64,000 bases of DNA from DTU052 sp050951725 (GTDB taxonomy: Bacteria > Bacillota > Syntrophomonadia > Syntrophomonadales > DTU052), in the NCBI GenBank assembly GCA_050951725.1, contig JBMNJO010000001.1, positions 248,001 through 312,000 on the forward strand, in the 5' to 3' direction. The position numbers and the translations under genes are program-made. How positions within the stretch are numbered: position 1 is the stretch's first letter; each line of letters begins with the position of its first letter. The notes under the pieces were generated by a model. It was not told the DNA's origin and did no database searches. It saw nothing but the letters and a program-made list of their open reading frames with translations. Shown piece after piece: positions 46,515 through 54,996 of the stretch.

Positions 46515-47759
46515 ATGAAACAGCGAAGAGTGGTTGTCACCGGGCTGGGTGTAATCAGCCCGGTGGGGAATGATATCGCTACCTTCTGGGATAGCCTGGT
46601 GGAGGGGAAAAGCGGTATACGCCCTATTGAACAGTTTGACGTTTCCAATTATCCCACGCGGATAGCCGCACAGGTTATGGATTTTAGTCCTGGAGATTAC
46701 ATCAACCGCAAAGATTCCCGGCGCATGGACCGGTTTGTGCAGTTTGCCTGTGCTGCGGCCCGTATGGCATTGGAGGATTCAAAGCTGGCTATTAAGTCAG
46801 AGAACGCTTTTCGGATCGGAGTATGGGTGGGATCAGGTATTGGTGGGTTGGAGACCATGGAGAAACAGCATGAGGTTTTGTTGAATAAAGGAGCCGGTGG
46901 TGTGAGTCCGTTCCTTATTCCCATGATGATAGCCAATATGGCTTCCGGTCAGATCTCGATCATGTCAGGGGCCAAGGGACCTAATGGCTGTACGGTCACT
47001 GCTTGTGCCACAGGCACAAATTCCGTTGGTGAAGCCTTTCGTTTTATTCAGCGGGGGGATGCGGATGCCATGATAACCGGGGGAGCCGAAGCCTCTATTA
47101 CCCCCTTGGGTATTTCGGGATTCTGTTCCATGAAAGCCATGTCGACTCGAAACGATAATCCTACGGCGGCCAGTCGCCCTTTTGATCTCAATCGTGATGG
47201 GTTCGTTATGGGAGAAGGTTCGGCAATTCTGGTATTGGAAGAATTGGAGCATGCTCTGCAAAGAGGAGCTCGGGTCTATGCCGAGATAGCTGGATACGGT
47301 GCTACTGCCGACGCCTTTCATGTGGTTCAGCCGGATTCCGAAGGAGAAGGAGCTGCCCGGGCATTTGCAATGGCCCTGGAGGATGCCGGGGTACTCTCGC
47401 AGGAAGTGGACTATATTAATGCCCATGGCACCAGCACCGAGATCAATGATGCCATGGAGACCCGCGCTATTAAGAGGGTTTGGGGAGATTATGCGAGCCG
47501 GGTGGCGATCAGCTCTACCAAAGGGGTTACAGGTCATATGCTAGGGGCAGCGGGGGCGATTGAGTTAATGGCTGCAGTGCTGGCCTGTCAATATGATATT
47601 ATTCCACCCACGATTAACTACGAAACACCTGATCCTTTGTGTGATCTGGACTACGTTCCCAATCAGGCCCGGCGTAAAAACGTCAATATCGCTGTTTCAG
47701 ATTCACTGGGTTTTGGTGGACACAACGCGGCCCTGGTGGTCCGCAAGTTCAAAGGTTAG
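46515..47759 (+). CDS. fabF: 3-oxoacyl-ACP synthase II
   Basis: 414-residue elongating condensing enzyme. Catalytic Cys164 is in VTACATGTNS, and the two His residues are in NAHGTSTE (near 305) and GHMLGAAGA (near 342). The C-terminal SLGFGGHNAALV loop is typical. Its ATG follows the acpP stop by 12 bp. Confidence 0.94.
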   Translation: MKQRRVVVTGLGVISPVGNDIATFWDSLVEGKSGIRPIEQFDVSNYPTRIAAQVMDFSPGDYINRKDSRRMDRFVQFACAAARMALEDSKLAIKSENAFRIGVWVGSGIGGLETMEKQHEVLLNKGAGGVSPFLIPMMIANMASGQISIMSGAKGPNGCTVTACATGTNSVGEAFRFIQRGDADAMITGGAEASITPLGISGFCSMKAMSTRNDNPTAASRPFDLNRDGFVMGEGSAILVLEELEHALQRGARVYAEIAGYGATADAFHVVQPDSEGEGAARAFAMALEDAGVLSQEVDYINAHGTSTEINDAMETRAIKRVWGDYASRVAISSTKGVTGHMLGAAGAIELMAAVLACQYDIIPPTINYETPDPLCDLDYVPNQARRKNVNIAVSDSLGFGGHNAALVVRKFKG

Positions 47760-47767
47760 GTGAGAAA

Positions 47768-48211
47768 ATGTTAAATACCAAAGAGATACAGGATATCATA
47801 CCTCATCGTTACCCGTTCTTGCTGGTGGATCGCATCATTGAAGTGGAGCCCGGCAAGAGGGCGGTGGGGATTAAGAATGTATCCGCTAATGAGCCTTTCT
47901 TTCAGGGCCACTTTCCCGGCAATCCTATTATGCCTGGGGTATTGGTATTGGAAGCCCTGGCACAGGTGGGGGCCTGTGCCATGTTGAGTCTGGAAGAGTA
48001 CCGTAACCGGGTGGCTTACTTTGCCGGAATCGACGGTGTCAGGTTTCGCCGGATGGTACTCCCCGGGGACCAACTACACCTGGAAGTTGAACTCCTTAAA
48101 CTAAGAGGCAATTTTGGCAAGGCACGCGGCCGGGCCATGGTAGACGGTAATCTGGTGGCTGAAGGAGAATTTATGTTTGCTCTGGAAGCGCGACCCATGG
48201 GTGAATTGTAA
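47768..48211 (+). CDS. fabZ: 3-hydroxyacyl-ACP dehydratase
   Basis: 147-residue hotdog dehydratase. The catalytic His48 is in GHFPGNPIMPGV and Glu62 in LVLEALAQ. N-terminal IQDIIPHRYPFLLVDRI is the family signature. It dehydrates 3-hydroxyacyl-ACP before reduction by FabK. 8 bp after fabF. Confidence 0.95.
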   Translation: MLNTKEIQDIIPHRYPFLLVDRIIEVEPGKRAVGIKNVSANEPFFQGHFPGNPIMPGVLVLEALAQVGACAMLSLEEYRNRVAYFAGIDGVRFRRMVLPGDQLHLEVELLKLRGNFGKARGRAMVDGNLVAEGEFMFALEARPMGEL

Positions 48212-48232
48212 TCCGATTGGCAGGTGTCTTAA

Positions 48233-49090
48233 ATGCTGAAAGATAGGCTCGGTTTCAAATCAAAATCTAAATACGTAACGATTAACCCTCGACCTGAATC
48301 TAACGTTGAAAGCAAACGATACGCTGATGACAGGTGCCCTCATTGCGGGAGTCTGCCTGAAGATGATGCCAAACGCCTGATGGTCTGCCAGGAATGCGGG
48401 TACCATTTTCCTCTGGGGGCCTGGGACAGGATACAGCTTATAACCGATAGGGACAGCTTTGTGGAGTTTGATTCCGACATGACATCCGGTGATCCCCTGG
48501 GTTTCCCGGGCTATGCGGAGAAGCTTGACCGCGCCCAGCAGGAAACCGGGCTCAAGGAGGCCGTGATTACCGGAAAGGCTGCTATATGTGGCGAGGAACT
48601 TGTTCTTGGCGTTATGGACAGTCGATTTATTATGGGAAGTATGGGCGCAGTAGTGGGGGAAAAGATTACCTGTGCCTTTGAAACTGCCAGAGACCACAGG
48701 CTTCCAATAGTAATGTTTACCGCTTCTGGTGGTGCTCGTATGCAGGAGGGCATGGTTTCACTCCTGCAGATGGCTAAAACCAGCGCCGCTGTCAACCGAT
48801 TTTCCCAGAGCGGACTCCTGTACATAGCAGTCTTGACTCACCCTACCACCGGTGGAGTAACCGCCAGTTTTGCCACTCTGGCTGATCTTGTGCTGGCGGA
48901 ACCCGGTGCTACCATCGGGTTTGCCGGAGCCCGGGTTATCCAACAGACTATACGGCAGAAGCTTCCGGCGGATTTTCAAAAGTCCGAGTTCCTGCTTGAT
49001 CATGGCATGATTGACCTTATTATCAACCGGGACGAACAAAAGGAATTTTTGTACAGAATGATAAGGTTCCATAAGGGGAGGAAAAAGTGA
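48233..49090 (+). CDS. accD: Acetyl-CoA carboxylase carboxyltransferase subunit beta
   Basis: 285 residues. A four-Cys zinc ribbon (CPHCGSLP...CQECGYHF, about 31-55) precedes the crotonase-fold carboxyltransferase domain with ITGKAAICGEELVLGVMD and SGGARMQEGMVSLLQMAKT. With AccA it transfers CO2 from biotin to acetyl-CoA. It overlaps accA by 4 bp (GTGA). No accB or accC lies in the window. Confidence 0.95.
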   Translation: MLKDRLGFKSKSKYVTINPRPESNVESKRYADDRCPHCGSLPEDDAKRLMVCQECGYHFPLGAWDRIQLITDRDSFVEFDSDMTSGDPLGFPGYAEKLDRAQQETGLKEAVITGKAAICGEELVLGVMDSRFIMGSMGAVVGEKITCAFETARDHRLPIVMFTASGGARMQEGMVSLLQMAKTSAAVNRFSQSGLLYIAVLTHPTTGGVTASFATLADLVLAEPGATIGFAGARVIQQTIRQKLPADFQKSEFLLDHGMIDLIINRDEQKEFLYRMIRFHKGRKK

Positions 49091-50064
49091 CTTATACTCG
49101 ACCATTGGATTTTGAGAAGGATTACCTGGATTTGAAAAACAAACTTGAGGATCTTAAAACGTACACTCGGCAAAAGAATTTGAATCTGGACTCGGAAATA
49201 GAGGCTCTAAACACCAGAGTAAACGTGCTAAAAGAGGAGAGATACCGCAATCTTACCGCATGGCAGGTTTACCAGATTGCCCGCCATCAGGATCGTCCGT
49301 TAACTCTGGATTACATAAATGCGATTTTTCAAGACTTTGTCGAATTACATGGAGATCGCTGCTACGGCGATGACCAGGCGGTAGTGGGAGGTTTGGCTTG
49401 GTTTGACGAGATTCCGGTAACGGTGATAGGTCACCAGAAGGGCAAGGACACCAATCAGAACATCCGGAGAAATTTTGGCATGTCCCACCCTGAAGGCTAT
49501 CGCAAGGCCTGTCGCCTGATGAGTCAGGCCGAGAAGTTCAGACGTCCTCTTATCTGTTTTATCGATACCCCGGGGGCTTATCCAGGGCCGGGAGCTGAAG
49601 AGCGGGGCCAGGGCTGGGCCATTTCCCAGGACCTGGCGCAGATGTCCGGCCTTAAAATCCCGATAGTGAGTCTGGTAATAGGCGAAGGTGGCAGTGGAGG
49701 AGCCCTGGCCCTGGGAGTGGCTGATCGTCTGTTGATGCTATCCTACGCCGTCTACTCGGTAATTTCGCCCCACGGATGCGCCTCCATCCTTTGGAATGAT
49801 GTCGGCCGATCCGAAGAAATGGCGGGGAACCTGAAGATGACCGCACCGGACCTTATGAGGCTGGGAATAATTGATGAGATTATCCCCGAGCCGACTGAGG
49901 GTGCTCATCGCGATCCGGAAAAGACCTATCGGATGGTTAGGGAGAGAATCAAATTTCACCTTCAGGAGTTGCTGGACGTAGATCCCGTCGACCTGGTTGA
50001 AAGGCGCTACCAGCGCTTAAGACGAATCGGCTCACCTAACGAAGATTTGGAAAGGAAGATTTAA
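49087..50064 (+). CDS. accA: Acetyl-CoA carboxylase carboxyltransferase subunit alpha
   Basis: 325 residues. Partner of AccD. N-terminal coiled helices (residues 5-55) are followed by the carboxyltransferase domain with LHGDRCYGDDQAVVGGLAW, the FIDTPGAYPG motif near 159 and GEGGSGGALALGVADR near 198. The GTG start overlaps the accD stop. Last gene of the fatty-acid operon; 2 bp separate it from the end of the convergent acyl-CoA dehydrogenase gene. Confidence 0.95.
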   Translation: MTYTRPLDFEKDYLDLKNKLEDLKTYTRQKNLNLDSEIEALNTRVNVLKEERYRNLTAWQVYQIARHQDRPLTLDYINAIFQDFVELHGDRCYGDDQAVVGGLAWFDEIPVTVIGHQKGKDTNQNIRRNFGMSHPEGYRKACRLMSQAEKFRRPLICFIDTPGAYPGPGAEERGQGWAISQDLAQMSGLKIPIVSLVIGEGGSGGALALGVADRLLMLSYAVYSVISPHGCASILWNDVGRSEEMAGNLKMTAPDLMRLGIIDEIIPEPTEGAHRDPEKTYRMVRERIKFHLQELLDVDPVDLVERRYQRLRRIGSPNEDLERKI

Positions 50065-50066
50065 TT

Positions 50067-51215
50067 CTACAGCAGGGAAGCGATGATTGCCTTCTGTATG
50101 TTGTTGGTTCCCTCGACGGTAGCCAGCACCCGGGCATCGCGTGAGTATTTATCAGCATAGGTGTTGGCCATGTAGCCGCCTGCACCCAGGATTTCGACCG
50201 CCTTGGATGTTACTTCCAGGGCTGTTTCACTGGCATACCACTTGGCCATGGAGGAAGCAGTGGTATAGTCCCGGTCCTGGTCAATAAGCCAGCAGGCTTT
50301 CCAGGTCATAAGACGGGCCAGTTCAATCTTGGTTGCCATCTCAGCCAAGGCGAAGGAAACAGCCTGGTTTTTCATTATAGGCTTACCGAACTGCACTCTG
50401 GTTCGCGCATGGTTGAGGGCAAGGTTGAAGGCTGCCTGGGCGATTCCAACCGCTACCGCACCTACCAGGGCCCGACCACGGTCAAGCGTCTGGGTGAGCA
50501 GCAGATATCCGCTACCTGACCGGTTGCCTCCGACCATGTTATCTGCCGAAACCCTGACCTGGTCGAACAGAACTTCGGAGGTGTTGGCGTACCGGATTCC
50601 CACCTTGTTCCTCACTCTTCCCAAGGAGAGACCGGGTGTTGATGCAGGGATAATGAAAGCACGCAATGCTGCCCGGTTACTAAACGGAGGAATGAATACG
50701 AATGCGGAAAAGAAAGAGGCCACCGAGGCATTTAAGACAAAATCCTTGGTGCCAGTTATTACATATTCCTTTCCCTCGGCTTCAGCCGAACTGGAAATTG
50801 ATTCGATGTCCGAACCGGCTCCCGGTTCAGTAAGCGCGAAGGCTGCCAAAGCAGGAGTTGTGGAAGTCAGAAGGGGGAGGAAGGATTCCTTCTGCTCCCT
50901 GGTCCCGGCCAGTACAATGGGACTGGCGGCATGAATACTGGCATTTAAGACCGTAGCAACACCGGCACAGCCCGTTGATATTTCCTCAATCAACAGTGCG
51001 CATGTCAGGTGGTTCATACCTAGTCCGCCATATTCCTTGGGAATCGTTGGACATAAGAGGTTGTGTTTTGATAATAGATTTGCTATTGACCAGTCGAATT
51101 GATCGTCACCTTTGGCATCTATCTCCAGTGATTTGGGTGTGATCTCTTCTCGCACCAACCCGCGAGTTTTTTCGACGATACGTTTTTGTTCCCTGGTAAG
51201 ATCGAGACTGATCAT
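50067..51215 (-). CDS. Acyl-CoA dehydrogenase
   Basis: 382-residue FAD-dependent dehydrogenase. AAFALTEPGAGSDIESI near residue 129, ILGAGGYMANTYADKYSRD near 337 and VEGTNNIQKAI near 364 (conventional catalytic Glu retained, with Asn-Asn for the usual Ser-Glu). Together with the XRE gene it forms a minus-strand pair overlapping by 4 bp. The motif differences from the dehydrogenase at 38428 suggest a distinct substrate range. Confidence 0.9.
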   Translation of the reverse strand: MISLDLTREQKRIVEKTRGLVREEITPKSLEIDAKGDDQFDWSIANLLSKHNLLCPTIPKEYGGLGMNHLTCALLIEEISTGCAGVATVLNASIHAASPIVLAGTREQKESFLPLLTSTTPALAAFALTEPGAGSDIESISSSAEAEGKEYVITGTKDFVLNASVASFFSAFVFIPPFSNRAALRAFIIPASTPGLSLGRVRNKVGIRYANTSEVLFDQVRVSADNMVGGNRSGSGYLLLTQTLDRGRALVGAVAVGIAQAAFNLALNHARTRVQFGKPIMKNQAVSFALAEMATKIELARLMTWKACWLIDQDRDYTTASSMAKWYASETALEVTSKAVEILGAGGYMANTYADKYSRDARVLATVEGTNNIQKAIIASLL

Positions 51216-51571
51216 TGGTTTCCCCCCTTATAACGACGCCAGCGAATAAACATTATATAGTCCATGACATCACGGCGCTCCTCTGGCGTGAGAGCGTAGA
51301 TTTCATTGAGCAGGCGAAGCATCTCTTTATCCTCGCCTTCGACTACCGGGCTATTCTCAGGTGTGGTTTTGGGTTCCATAAAATAATCTATTGGCATGTT
51401 CAGTGCTTGAGCTATGGCCTCCAACTGGGACAGGTAAAGCCGCCGCTTTCCTTTCTCGTAATTGGACAGTGCTGACTGAGAGCATCCCACCTGACGGGCC
51501 AGCTGCTTCTGACTGTATCCTTTCGCTTCTCGCGCCTGTTGAATCTTAATGCCTATTTCTTTAAAACTCAC
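51212..51571 (-). CDS. XRE family transcriptional regulator
   Basis: 119 residues. The N-terminal helix-turn-helix (about 6-60) reads IKIQQAREAKGYSQKQLARQ and continues to the recognition helix SQSALSNYEKGKRRL and LEAIAQALNMPIDYF. A short acidic C-terminal part may bind a ligand or dimerise. Its stop overlaps the start of the acyl-CoA dehydrogenase gene by 4 bp, and it diverges from another acyl-CoA dehydrogenase, so it may control both. Palindromes in the divergent region, such as AACGAaacaaTCGTT (51631-51645), are candidate operators. Confidence 0.88.
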   Translation of the reverse strand: MSFKEIGIKIQQAREAKGYSQKQLARQVGCSQSALSNYEKGKRRLYLSQLEAIAQALNMPIDYFMEPKTTPENSPVVEGEDKEMLRLLNEIYALTPEERRDVMDYIMFIRWRRYKGGNQ

Positions 51572-51630
51572 GTAAACCTCTTAGAGATTAGTTTTAGATT
51601 CTTCCATTAATATAGTAAAGCATAATATTA

Positions 51631-51645
51631 AACGAAACAATCGTT
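51631..51645. promoter_or_regulatory. Candidate XRE operator palindrome
   Basis: AACGA, five bases, then TCGTT, in the divergent promoter region between the XRE gene and the acyl-CoA dehydrogenase at 51743. A second inverted repeat (TTAATAT/ATATTAA) lies just beside it at about 51607-51630. The assignment is by position only. Confidence 0.35.
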
Positions 51646-51742
51646 AGAATTATGTTGGCGAATGATTACGCATTATGGTACGATTATCACAGACGTAATA
51701 GAATGTAATATAGGCATCACAAATGGGAAAGGAGTATAAGAT

Positions 51743-52984
51743 ATGTTTGATTACCTGTTAACTCCAGAACAGATTGCACTTCGCGACGAAGCACGTGAGA
51801 TGGCGAAATGGGTACCCCGCCAGTATATCCTGGATATGGATGCCGACAAGATCAAGTTCCCCAAGGAATTCCTCCAGGAATGTGCGCGGCGTAATCTGAT
51901 CGGGCTGCGGATCCCCAAAAAATATGGGGGCCGGGGTTTGGATTGGGTATCGCACACCATGGTTGCAGAGGAGATATGCGTTCCGGGATACATCTTTGGA
52001 TGTGTCTGGGGAGTGGGAGCGGACCTGGTTTGCGAAGCTATAGTAAATCACGGTAGTGAGGAACTTAAGCAACGCCTGGTAGTGCCGTTGCTAAAAGGTG
52101 AACTGTTCGCCGCGGAGTGCTTGACCGAACCGCGTGGTGGTTCTGACTTTTTTGGTGCCACTACTATGGCAGTAGAAGATGGTGATTCCTTTATATTAAA
52201 TGGTCAGAAACGATTCATAGTCGGTGGGGAAGGAGCCGATTTCTTCCTGGTTTACGCCAAAACCGACCCTGAAGCCCCCGCTAATAGATCAATGACCTGC
52301 TTCATTGTAGAGCGGGGACCAGGGGTTAGAACCGAGTATGTGTATGGCTTAATGGGTTGCCGTGGTGGGGGTACCGCCCGGGTTGTCTTTGAAGACGTGC
52401 GGGTTCCAAAGTCTAATATCCTGGGAGAGGTCAACGGAGCTACAGCGATCTTTTATCCAATGATGATTCCTGAAAGACTTGGTACTGCTGCTATGACCAT
52501 TGGCGCCGCACGCCCGGCTCTTGAGATTGCTACTGATTACACCGCTAAGCGTAAAGCTTTTGGGACCAAGATCAAGAACTTCCAGGCAGTCGGTTTCAAA
52601 GTCGCAGACGCAGTAAATAAGCTGGATACGTCACGGGCCATGATATATTGTACTGCGCGGGCCATTGATGCCGGTATCGATGCAAAAAGAGCACGTCGCA
52701 TGGTATCACAGGCCAAGAAATTTGTTACCGAGCAGTGCTGGGATTCGGTTAACCTTTGCATGCAGGTTATGGGCGGCATAGGTTACACCGATGTCTACCC
52801 GATTGAGAAGATTCTCCGCGACCTGCGCCTATCTATGATCTGGACGGGTACCAGTGAAATCATGAATCTAATTATACAGAACGAGTGGTACAAGGAACGT
52901 GCCAAGGAGAAAAACAGCAATATACGCGACTGTGAGTTCGATAGTGTCAACGCCTTTGCCGAAGACGAAAAGATCTACGAGTAA
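51743..52984 (+). CDS. Acyl-CoA dehydrogenase with relocated catalytic glutamate
   Basis: 413-residue acyl-CoA dehydrogenase homologue. FAAECLTEPRGGSDFFGA near residue 124, GGGTARVVFEDVRVPKSNILGE near 212 and VMGGIGYTDVYPIEKILRD near 340. The usual catalytic Glu position (YEGTSE) reads IWTGTSEIM, with Thr368 in its place. Glu244 in MIPERLGTAA sits where isovaleryl-CoA dehydrogenase carries its base (LDLERLV). Activity by that alternative base is plausible, perhaps on a branched or unusual acyl-CoA. An extended C-terminal tail follows. It diverges from the XRE gene, and the acyl-CoA ligase gene follows. Confidence 0.88.
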   Translation: MFDYLLTPEQIALRDEAREMAKWVPRQYILDMDADKIKFPKEFLQECARRNLIGLRIPKKYGGRGLDWVSHTMVAEEICVPGYIFGCVWGVGADLVCEAIVNHGSEELKQRLVVPLLKGELFAAECLTEPRGGSDFFGATTMAVEDGDSFILNGQKRFIVGGEGADFFLVYAKTDPEAPANRSMTCFIVERGPGVRTEYVYGLMGCRGGGTARVVFEDVRVPKSNILGEVNGATAIFYPMMIPERLGTAAMTIGAARPALEIATDYTAKRKAFGTKIKNFQAVGFKVADAVNKLDTSRAMIYCTARAIDAGIDAKRARRMVSQAKKFVTEQCWDSVNLCMQVMGGIGYTDVYPIEKILRDLRLSMIWTGTSEIMNLIIQNEWYKERAKEKNSNIRDCEFDSVNAFAEDEKIYE

Positions 52985-53204
52985 CAGTTTTCATTACGCG
53001 CGCGTTGTCCGAGAAGGGGGTGCGTATATTACGCTGAACTTAAAGTAAACCGGCTTTCCACGTAGGGCTTATTCTGTTGTTTGCATCTATAACGTTATTA
53101 GTGTCGCTGATTTGGTTAAGACTTGTGGGAGTGGTATTAGGGTGTTTAGTGTGACAAGTGAAGGGAGGGAGTGATGTGGTACCCATTTGTATCACATCGA
53201 AAAC

Positions 53205-54788
53205 ATGAACATAAGGACCATGGAGATTGCCGAGAGAACGACGGTTGCTGAGATCATGTATAGAAATGCCAGGAAATATCCGAAAAAAGAAGCTATTGTT
53301 TTCAAAGACAAGAGATTGACCTTCCGAGAGCTTGATGAACTTTCCAATCAAGTGGCTAACTTCGTCGTTGGATTGGGAGTGAAAAAGGGAGACCGGGTAG
53401 CCATTTTGATGCGCAACTCTGAAAAGTTTCCCGCCGTCTATTTTGGCGTACTTAAAGCAGGGGCCGTAATTATTTGCATAAACATAAGCTTTATGAAGCC
53501 TGAGGTTAAGTATATTCTCGAAGATAGTGGAGCCAAGCTCCTTATTTTCGATGAATTCTTCGGCCCGGTACTTAAAGGTCTACCACAAGAGACACCCGGG
53601 GTAGACAATTTCGTATGTGTTGGTGAGAATCCCCCTGAAGGAACTCTTGGATACTTTGATCTTATGGCAAAATCATCGACTGATAGACCTCCGGTAAGAG
53701 TAACGGAGAATGACCCCTGTTCCATCATTTATACATCCGGAACCACCGGTTCTCCCCGAGGAGCACTGTTCGATCACCGTGCGGTAGTCTACAATGCCAG
53801 CGTTGTTGGAGTTATCAACCACGGATTTAGACACTTTTCCAGAAGCCTGATTATGATGCCCCTGTTCCATTCCGCCCCGTTACACAACCATTTCCTGGGT
53901 ACCAGTTTTGTAGGCGGAACGAACGTTATATTGGAAGCCTTTGATCCCAAGCTGTTCCTGGAGACCATTCAAGAGGAGAAAACCACCCACTTCTTTGGTC
54001 CAGTAGTGGTTTACCTTACCTGTCTCAAGCTTTTGGATGTCAAACAATACGATTTATCATCGATGCAGCTCTTTGTTATGGGAGGAAGCCCGGCCTCCTC
54101 AGAGGACCAGGCCAGGATAATAGAGGAATTTGGCTTGAAGGGACGATTCCAACAGGTCTATGGGCTAACTGAATCTGGTCCAGCTGGGAATGCTCTGTTT
54201 TCGGAGGAAATCGAGTTGAAACCTCGGGCCCTGGGCTTGAATGGATGCCTGGGCGGTGAATTGATAATTGTGGACAAGGATCTAAATAAAATAGAAGAAC
54301 CTGGAGTTGTTGGTGAACTAGCTGTCTTTTGTGAGTCTCATATGGTAGGGTACTTTAATGATCCGGAAAAGACTGCCAATACACTGATCAATGGCTGGAT
54401 ACTAACCGGTGATTTGGCCATGTATGATGAAGACGAGTATATTTATTTTGTCGACCGGTCCAAGGATATGATCATTTCGGGCGGGCAGAACGTTTATTCG
54501 AAGGAGATTGAGGACGTGATCATGGGGCACCCAGCGGTCATGGAAGTGGCGGTAATCGGAGCCCCACACCCCGAGTGGGGCGAGTCCGTAAAAGCGGTAG
54601 TATCGTTAAGACCGGGCGCAACAGCTACGCCTGAAGAAATCAAGACTTTCTGTGCGGATAAGCTGGCTAAGTTCAAACGTCCACGCTATGTACAGATTGT
54701 AGAAGCAATTCCTCACAACCCTGCGGGCAAGATTGTCAAACCGGAGATCCGCAAACTTTATGGGCAAGCAGAGGATAAGGCTCTGTAA
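53205..54788 (+). CDS. AMP-dependent acyl-CoA synthetase
   Basis: About 527-residue ANL ligase forming acyl-CoA from a carboxylate, ATP and CoA. The P-loop IIYTSGTTGSPRGALFDH is near residue 174, YGLTESGPAGN near 324, the GWILTGDLAMYDEDEYIYFVDRSKDMI hinge near 401, and the catalytic Lys near the C-terminus in NPAGKIVK. The start is uncertain: ATG 53205 and ATG 53220 are in frame, as is TTG 53187. The strong GGGAGGGAG at 53163 lies far from all of them. It is probably co-transcribed with the dehydrogenase at 51743, although the gap is about 220 bp. Confidence 0.88.
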   Translation: MNIRTMEIAERTTVAEIMYRNARKYPKKEAIVFKDKRLTFRELDELSNQVANFVVGLGVKKGDRVAILMRNSEKFPAVYFGVLKAGAVIICINISFMKPEVKYILEDSGAKLLIFDEFFGPVLKGLPQETPGVDNFVCVGENPPEGTLGYFDLMAKSSTDRPPVRVTENDPCSIIYTSGTTGSPRGALFDHRAVVYNASVVGVINHGFRHFSRSLIMMPLFHSAPLHNHFLGTSFVGGTNVILEAFDPKLFLETIQEEKTTHFFGPVVVYLTCLKLLDVKQYDLSSMQLFVMGGSPASSEDQARIIEEFGLKGRFQQVYGLTESGPAGNALFSEEIELKPRALGLNGCLGGELIIVDKDLNKIEEPGVVGELAVFCESHMVGYFNDPEKTANTLINGWILTGDLAMYDEDEYIYFVDRSKDMIISGGQNVYSKEIEDVIMGHPAVMEVAVIGAPHPEWGESVKAVVSLRPGATATPEEIKTFCADKLAKFKRPRYVQIVEAIPHNPAGKIVKPEIRKLYGQAEDKAL

Positions 54789-54926
54789 GTATCATTTGTG
54801 ACCAAAATGGTCGATGCCGATTAACTGTAGCAACTCATACTCGTTTGGATCTGACATAAATGCTGTTTGTGTCAGATTTGGGAAACCGGAGATAACACTA
54901 TATATAATAGGAAGAGATTATGATAT

Positions 54927-54970
54927 AAACCCAGAATGCTCTGTTTTCACGTGCATTCTGGGTTTTCCTG
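54927..54970. terminator. Bidirectional terminator
   Basis: AAACCCAGAATGC (54927-54939) pairs perfectly with GCATTCTGGGTTT (54953-54965), followed by TCC. It separates the convergent acyl-CoA ligase and YkvI-like genes. Another inverted repeat, ATCTGACA/TGTCAGAT, lies at about 54857-54880. Confidence 0.8.
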
Positions 54971-54996
54971 TTAACAATCCGGTTTAATCATTGCTT

